DNA of 10,023 nucleotides, taken from contig JAUVLL010000085.1 of assembly GCA_030600745.1 (NCBI GenBank), positions 1-10,023 of the forward strand, in the 5' to 3' direction. Of this stretch, positions 6,888-10,023 are shown in pieces; the first letter of the stretch is position 1, and the number at the start of each line of letters is the position of its first letter. The position numbers and the translations under genes are program-made. The notes beneath the pieces were generated by a model. It saw only the letters and a program-made list of their open reading frames with translations. It ran no database searches and was not told the DNA's origin. The stretch is from Spirochaetaceae bacterium. GTDB taxonomy: Bacteria; Spirochaetota; Spirochaetia; B11-G9.

Positions 6888-8069
6888 TTAAGGATTAAGC
6901 CCAATCTTATGAAGAGCCTCCTTCCAGGGAAGGACCATAATTCCATTTATTACTTGTGCCTGTTTGATTCCGGAGGCACAAATAAATTCGGAGCCGGGAA
7001 AGTCTTTTTGAAAGTGAATAAGATTTTTTACATGCCGGACGTCAATAGATGTTGCAGATTTTATTTCAACTAAAATTTGACTTTTTCCTGGTCTGTCAAT
7101 TATTAAATCAACTTCGACATCGTCTTTTGTACGTAAATATGAAAATTCATAATCAAGTTCATAATAATGATTAAGGCGAAAGCACTCATTTACAAACCAA
7201 CTTTCAAAGGCTTCATCATAATCTGTTGTCCTGGGGAGTAATGGTACATTTAACATTCGCTGAAGAGCTCTTTTTACTCCCATATCAAAAATATAAAATT
7301 TGGGACTTTGCTTTTGTACTTTGCGAACAGATCTATTAAATGGTTCAAGAAAAAAACCTAGATTTGTATCAACTAATATTTGATAATAATTTTGTACAGT
7401 TTTATAATCAACACCAGTATCTTTAGCAATATTGGAATAATTTATAGCTTGAGTGTTCATTTGTGCTGCTATTGGAAGGAATAGCCTAAAGGGATCCAAA
7501 TTTCTAATTAATTGTTCTATTAATATCTCTTCCTTTAGGTAAGTTTGTGTATATGTTCTTAAGAAACGGCTTTTATCCTTTTCAGATTGTAAAGAGAAAA
7601 CTCCGGGTAAAGTACCCCACTGTAAAGCGTGGTCTAATTCAAAATCTTTACCTAACTCTGTTGCAGTAAATGGAAATAAAGAGAAACTAAATGCTCTACC
7701 TGCCAATAAATTTGCACCACCACGCTTTAATTTTCTACTGCTTGAACCAGTTAAGGCAAAATTTATACCTTTTTCTTCAATTATTTTGTGAACATGATCC
7801 AGAAGTTTGGGTATTTTTTGAACTTCATCAATTATAATCCAGTCCTCCCGGGAAAGTGCATTTGCCTGTTCTATTAATAGCTGCGGTCGCAGGGAATAGA
7901 TCTCCTCCATATCATTATCCAGCAGGTCTATATACAATTTGTTTTTTAGGAAAGGGACATGATTTATCAGGGTTGTCTTTCCTGTTCCTCTTGCGCCAAA
8001 TAAAAAGAAACTATTATTAGATGAAAGAGGGCAGATACGTTTTATTGGCTGTTTTAGTATTTTAGTCAT
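6888..8069 (-). CDS. AAA_14 / DUF4143 ATPase with PD-(D/E)XK-like C-terminal domain
   Basis: A 393-aa protein when started at the ATG at 8069, which has CGGAGAA a few bases upstream and lies downstream of the predicted transcript start; upstream in-frame ATGs at 8108 and 8156 have no ribosome site and fall in the inverted repeat or above the promoter. The ATPase domain has FLFGARGTGKTT (Walker A, residues 22-33, Lys31), IIIDEVQKIP (Walker B, 78-87, Asp81/Glu82) and FALTGSSSRKLKRGGANLL, a sensor-like strand with basic tail. The middle (about 195-270) carries a winged-helix-like segment YSNIAKDTGVDYKTVQNYYQIL. The C-terminal DUF4143 part has DDVEVDLII followed by ILVEIKS, the two-strand acid/E-x-K pattern of the PD-(D/E)XK nuclease fold. 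The family is widespread and often multi-copy, with no established role; nuclease activity is not demonstrated. It lies between two cbiB 3' ends and is convergent with nothing: ROK diverges from it. Confidence 0.9.
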   Translation of the reverse strand: MTKILKQPIKRICPLSSNNSFFLFGARGTGKTTLINHVPFLKNKLYIDLLDNDMEEIYSLRPQLLIEQANALSREDWIIIDEVQKIPKLLDHVHKIIEEKGINFALTGSSSRKLKRGGANLLAGRAFSFSLFPFTATELGKDFELDHALQWGTLPGVFSLQSEKDKSRFLRTYTQTYLKEEILIEQLIRNLDPFRLFLPIAAQMNTQAINYSNIAKDTGVDYKTVQNYYQILVDTNLGFFLEPFNRSVRKVQKQSPKFYIFDMGVKRALQRMLNVPLLPRTTDYDEAFESWFVNECFRLNHYYELDYEFSYLRTKDDVEVDLIIDRPGKSQILVEIKSATSIDVRHVKNLIHFQKDFPGSEFICASGIKQAQVINGIMVLPWKEALHKIGLNP

Positions 8070-8082
8070 GTTGTTCTCCGTG

Positions 8083-8123
8083 GATAATACTCCTAATATT
8101 AACGCCATATTAGGAGTATTATC
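8083..8123. repeat. Perfect 17-bp inverted repeat at the ATPase transcription start
   Basis: GATAATACTCCTAATAT (8083-8099) and ATATTAGGAGTATTATC (8107-8123) are exact reverse complements around the 7-nt centre TAACGCC. The right arm touches the -10 box of the ATPase promoter and the left arm ends 13 bp before its ATG. It can be a repressor operator, an RNA hairpin in the 5' leader (the part from about 8118 on would still pair), or the recognition site of the ATPase's own element. The right arm contains AGGAG, which would be paired, so it is not the ribosome site. Confidence 0.9.
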
Positions 8124-8124
8124 T

Positions 8125-8153
8125 ATTTTATGATAAATAATGCAAAATTGCAA
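8125..8153 (-). promoter_or_regulatory. Candidate sigma-70 promoter for the DUF4143 ATPase
   Basis: On the minus strand TTGCAA (8153-8148), a 17-bp spacer and TAAAAT (8130-8125) give 4 and 5 of 6 consensus matches. The start would be near 8118, inside the right arm of the inverted repeat. This supports the 8069 ATG over the longer frame beginning at 8156, which would start upstream of the transcript. Confidence 0.55.
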
Positions 8154-8190
8154 CACAATTAATAAAGGAATTTCAGGAATAACGCATATA

Positions 8191-8240
8191 ATGTATGTAG
8201 CTCAGGTTAAGGATAGCTGTACATCTTGAGATTTGTACGA
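8191..8240. other. Imperfect dyads in the ROK upstream region
   Basis: Between the ATPase promoter and the ROK start, GTACA and TGTAC (about 8219-8223 and 8234-8238) form a 5-bp stem around a core ATCT-TG-AGAT, and ATGTAGCT (8195-8202) partly matches AGCTGTACAT (8215-8224). They could be an operator for the ROK gene. No clear sigma-70 promoter was found; TAATAT near 8260 is the only -10-like site and lacks a well-spaced -35. Confidence 0.25.
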
Positions 8241-8288
8241 AGTTGGGTTAAACAAGTGTAATATATTCAAAATTTGGAGAGATTATTA

Positions 8289-9254
8289 ATGAAAAATATT
8301 TTAGCTGGAATAGATGTAGGTGGAACATATACAAAAATTGGAATTGTAGATACGGAAAATATGCAGATTTTGAAAGAAAAAACTATTCCTACAGTAGAGC
8401 ATTGTAACTCAACAAATTGTCTAAATAGAATTACTGATTCAATTAAAGAGATGTGTTTGGATATTAAGATTTCAATAGACGATTTGGAGGGTATTGGATT
8501 TGGTATATTAGGGCCTGTCATTAATAATAAAAAAGTTGTACCTGTAAGAGGATTTCATTGGGAAGATATGGTGGATCTTGAAAAAGAAGTAAATAAGTAT
8601 ATTGATATTCCTGTATTTGTAGAAAATGATGTTAATGTAATATCATTTGGTGAATATATTATTAGAGGGAAAGATGAATTAAAAAATATTGTTACCATTG
8701 CAATAGGAACAGGTATTGGTGCTGGAATTGTAATTGATGGAAAAATATATTCTGGTAAAAATGGAACAGCAGGTGAAATTGCTCATACAAAAATAAACTC
8801 AGATGGTGAGATCTGTGAATGTGGAAGACGTGGGTGTCTATCTTTTTGTGGAGGGGGATCCTTTAAGAAGTCATTTTTAGAAGAACTAAAATGTACCGGG
8901 ACAAATGAATATTATGAACATTTAATTAGTGATTTAACTGTTAAAGATATTTTTGATGCTGCAAAAGATGGTGAAAAAATTGCAGTAAAATATATTAATG
9001 TATTTTCTGAATACTTAGCAAAGGAAATTATAAATATAAATAATTTTTTTAATCCTGATTTAATTGTGATTGCAGGAGGAATTAGTTTATCAGGAAGTTT
9101 TTTATTGGAAAAAATAAAGAAAAAATGTTCTGGAATGGGTGCTTTAGACAATTGGATGTCAAAGCCTAATGTTGAATTGTCTGTATTAGGTAATCATGCT
9201 GGAATATTCGGTGCTGCTTTAATGACAAAATATAATTTAGATGCAAATCACTAA
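8289..9254 (+). CDS. ROK-family sugar kinase (glucokinase-like)
   Basis: A 321-aa ATP-dependent sugar kinase of the ROK family, acting in the cytoplasm; the sugar is unknown (glucose, N-acetylmannosamine and fructose kinases share these motifs). Visible: the phosphate loop GIDVGGTYTK (7-16), FGILGPV (71-77), the catalytic Asp114 in VENDVN, the second phosphate segment IGTGIGAGIV (139-148), AGEIAH (161-166) and the zinc set His166 with Cys176, Cys178 and Cys183 in CECGRRGCL, then the adenosine-site PDLIVIAGGIS (256-266). There is no N-terminal winged helix, so it is a kinase and not a ROK repressor. The start at 8289 is preferred to a TTG at 8274 because GGAGAG (8276-8281) stands 7 nt upstream of it. 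The gene is strikingly AT-rich: 14 G/C in the 60 bases 8641-8700, against 37 in 9481-9540 of cbiB, suggesting foreign origin. No transporter or glycosidase is adjacent, so the substrate cannot be inferred from context. Confidence 0.92.
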   Translation: MKNILAGIDVGGTYTKIGIVDTENMQILKEKTIPTVEHCNSTNCLNRITDSIKEMCLDIKISIDDLEGIGFGILGPVINNKKVVPVRGFHWEDMVDLEKEVNKYIDIPVFVENDVNVISFGEYIIRGKDELKNIVTIAIGTGIGAGIVIDGKIYSGKNGTAGEIAHTKINSDGEICECGRRGCLSFCGGGSFKKSFLEELKCTGTNEYYEHLISDLTVKDIFDAAKDGEKIAVKYINVFSEYLAKEIININNFFNPDLIVIAGGISLSGSFLLEKIKKKCSGMGALDNWMSKPNVELSVLGNHAGIFGAALMTKYNLDANH

Positions 9255-9293
9255 GATTGATAATTCTTGTAACCAGGTAGTATTTTACCAGAG

Positions 9294-10023
9294 TTATCTG
9301 AACAGTTGTTGATTACCGGGTAATCCCACAATAACTGCAGCGATCAGCATAAAAAGAACTGCTGACGCTGCAATTATTATTAATGATTTTGAAATATCCC
9401 CCGCTACTGGTTTTCGTGTTTTATCCCCAATAGTAGGTTTAATAATAGTTTTACCAAAGTAAGATGCTTCTCCTCCCAGCTGTATCCCCAGAGCTCCGGC
9501 CATGGCTGCCTCAGGATAACCGGCATTTGGGCTGGCTGTCTTATTGTGGTCCCTAATCATAACCCGCCATGCTGTAATCAGCGGGTTCCCCGCATCCTTT
9601 TCAGAACCTAACCCGTTCAATCCTGAAACCAAACAGATTAGCACACCTGTCAGTCTTGCTGGCACAAAATTAACAGCATCATCCAACAAGGCTGCTGTTC
9701 TTCCAAAATCAATAAATCGTTCGTTTTTATATCCCCACATAGCATCCAGTGTATTTATTACTCTGTAGGCTAGAGCTCCTGCTGGTCCAATGATAATCCC
9801 CCAGAAAACAGGGGCAATAATTGAATCAGATGAGTTTTCGCTCATGCTCTCAACAGTTCCTATTATTATTTTGCCTGGACTTAATTCTTCGGTATCCCTG
9901 CTCAGAATCATCCCGGCACTTCTTCTGGCCAACAGAATATCATCTTTGTCCAATGCTCTTTTTACCCTCATGCCATGAATAGCAAGATCTTTGATTGCAA
10001 TAGTGGAATAGAAAATAAGAATA
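9294..10023 (-). CDS. cbiB: Adenosylcobinamide-phosphate synthase CbiB, C-terminal part (runs off right edge)
   Basis: CbiB (CobD in the aerobic pathway) is a membrane protein that joins aminopropanol phosphate to adenosylcobyric acid late in vitamin B12 synthesis. The frame has 242 codons in the window and continues beyond it; an internal Met at 9971 is not the start, because the codons before it read FYSTIAIKDLAIHG, which fits the family. Family segments follow: RDTEELSPGKI, VESMSENSSDSIIAPVFW, YRVINTLDAMWGYKNERF, FGRTAALLDDAVNFVPARLTG, SPNAGYPEAAMAGALGIQLGG, YFGK..KPTIGD and a final hydrophobic helix. Full-length members have about 310 residues, so roughly 70 are missing. It is convergent with the ROK gene across 39 bp with only a weak GGTA/TACC stem. 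GC is high for the window. Its last 40 codons are duplicated at 6753-6876. Confidence 0.92.
   Translation of the reverse strand, partial: ILIFYSTIAIKDLAIHGMRVKRALDKDDILLARRSAGMILSRDTEELSPGKIIIGTVESMSENSSDSIIAPVFWGIIIGPAGALAYRVINTLDAMWGYKNERFIDFGRTAALLDDAVNFVPARLTGVLICLVSGLNGLGSEKDAGNPLITAWRVMIRDHNKTASPNAGYPEAAMAGALGIQLGGEASYFGKTIIKPTIGDKTRKPVAGDISKSLIIIAASAVLFMLIAAVIVGLPGNQQLFR
9316..9435 (-). repeat. Right copy of the 120-bp cbiB 3'-end direct repeat
   Basis: This part of the intact cbiB aligns without gaps to 6748-6867 in the same orientation; by hand count 94 of 120 bases match (about 78%), including an identical run of more than 20 bases around 9379-9401. The two copies bracket the ATPase and ROK genes, about 2.57 kb apart. 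Confidence 0.85.

Noticed and set aside
6753..6890. A C-terminal extension of the ATPase into the cbiB tail, which is in the same frame after its stop
   Set aside because: The ATPase ends at a normal family length and position; the following codons match CbiB, so the shared frame is probably coincidence of the junction.
8083..8123. CRISPR-like repeat
   Set aside because: There is one inverted pair only, with no regularly spaced repeats or spacers.
8070..8156. N-terminal extension of 29 residues on the DUF4143 ATPase
   Set aside because: It would run through the inverted repeat and the -10 box; the ATG at 8069 has a proper ribosome site and begins where family similarity begins.
8195..8260. 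tRNA-like sequence: GTAGCTCAGG resembles a D-arm, followed by a GTACA/TGTAC stem in anticodon-stem position
   Set aside because: The D stem pairs only three bases, the would-be anticodon loop has 10 nt instead of 7, and no GTTCRANNC T-loop or matching acceptor stem follows.
6753..9293. Insertion sequence or transposon
   Set aside because: No transposase, terminal inverted repeats or short target duplication were seen at the junctions; the only direct repeats are the two diverged cbiB ends.

Overview
The window looks like chromosomal DNA from a free-living spirochaete. The best clue is the elongation factor G, whose G domain has the AHIDSGKTT / HEVRGKDGVGA / MDSMELEKERGIT pattern of the spirochaete-planctomycete-deltaproteobacterial EF-G branch (spdEFG1), to which mitochondrial EF-G1 also belongs. 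The moderate-to-low GC, a potassium-type membrane pyrophosphatase and a paired unknown P-loop ATPase fit this. The lineage is an inference from motifs, not a database result.

Layout, left to right. (1) 1-452, minus strand: the N-terminal part of a GAF-domain signalling protein running off the left edge, divergent from (2) fusA (644-2734, plus), followed 23 bp later by a small uncharacterised P-loop ATPase (2758-3465). A promoter-like sequence at 484-512 and a roughly 125-nt leader with two hairpins precede fusA; a strong intrinsic terminator at 3508-3548 ends the pair. (3) A facing terminator at 3554-3586 closes a minus-strand pair: hppA (6584 down to 4422, 16-TM K+-type ion-pumping pyrophosphatase, probably Na+-type from its gate Glu) and an unrecognised 255-aa soluble protein (4374 down to 3607). 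A good promoter (6629-6657) with an upstream dyad drives hppA. (4) 6748-9435 is the accessory-looking stretch: a decayed C-terminal fragment of cbiB, an AAA_14/DUF4143 ATPase (minus) whose promoter overlaps a perfect 17-bp inverted repeat, an AT-rich ROK-family sugar kinase (plus), and then the intact 3' part of cbiB (minus, running off the right edge).

The most unusual signal is that the ATPase and ROK genes sit between two copies, in the same orientation, of the cbiB 3' end (6748-6867 and 9316-9435, 120 bp, about 78% identical by hand count with no gaps). The left copy carries an in-frame stop where the intact gene has Leu. This is what remains after duplication or allele replacement of cbiB accompanied by gene insertion; in the ancestral order cbiB probably lay directly upstream of hppA.

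The genes do not form one pathway. Translation (fusA), pyrophosphate-driven ion pumping (hppA), corrin biosynthesis (cbiB) and sugar phosphorylation (ROK) are housekeeping or metabolic functions. The ATPase with its palindrome is the only element with a mobile or regulatory-island flavour. No CRISPR array, transposase, rRNA or convincing tRNA was seen.
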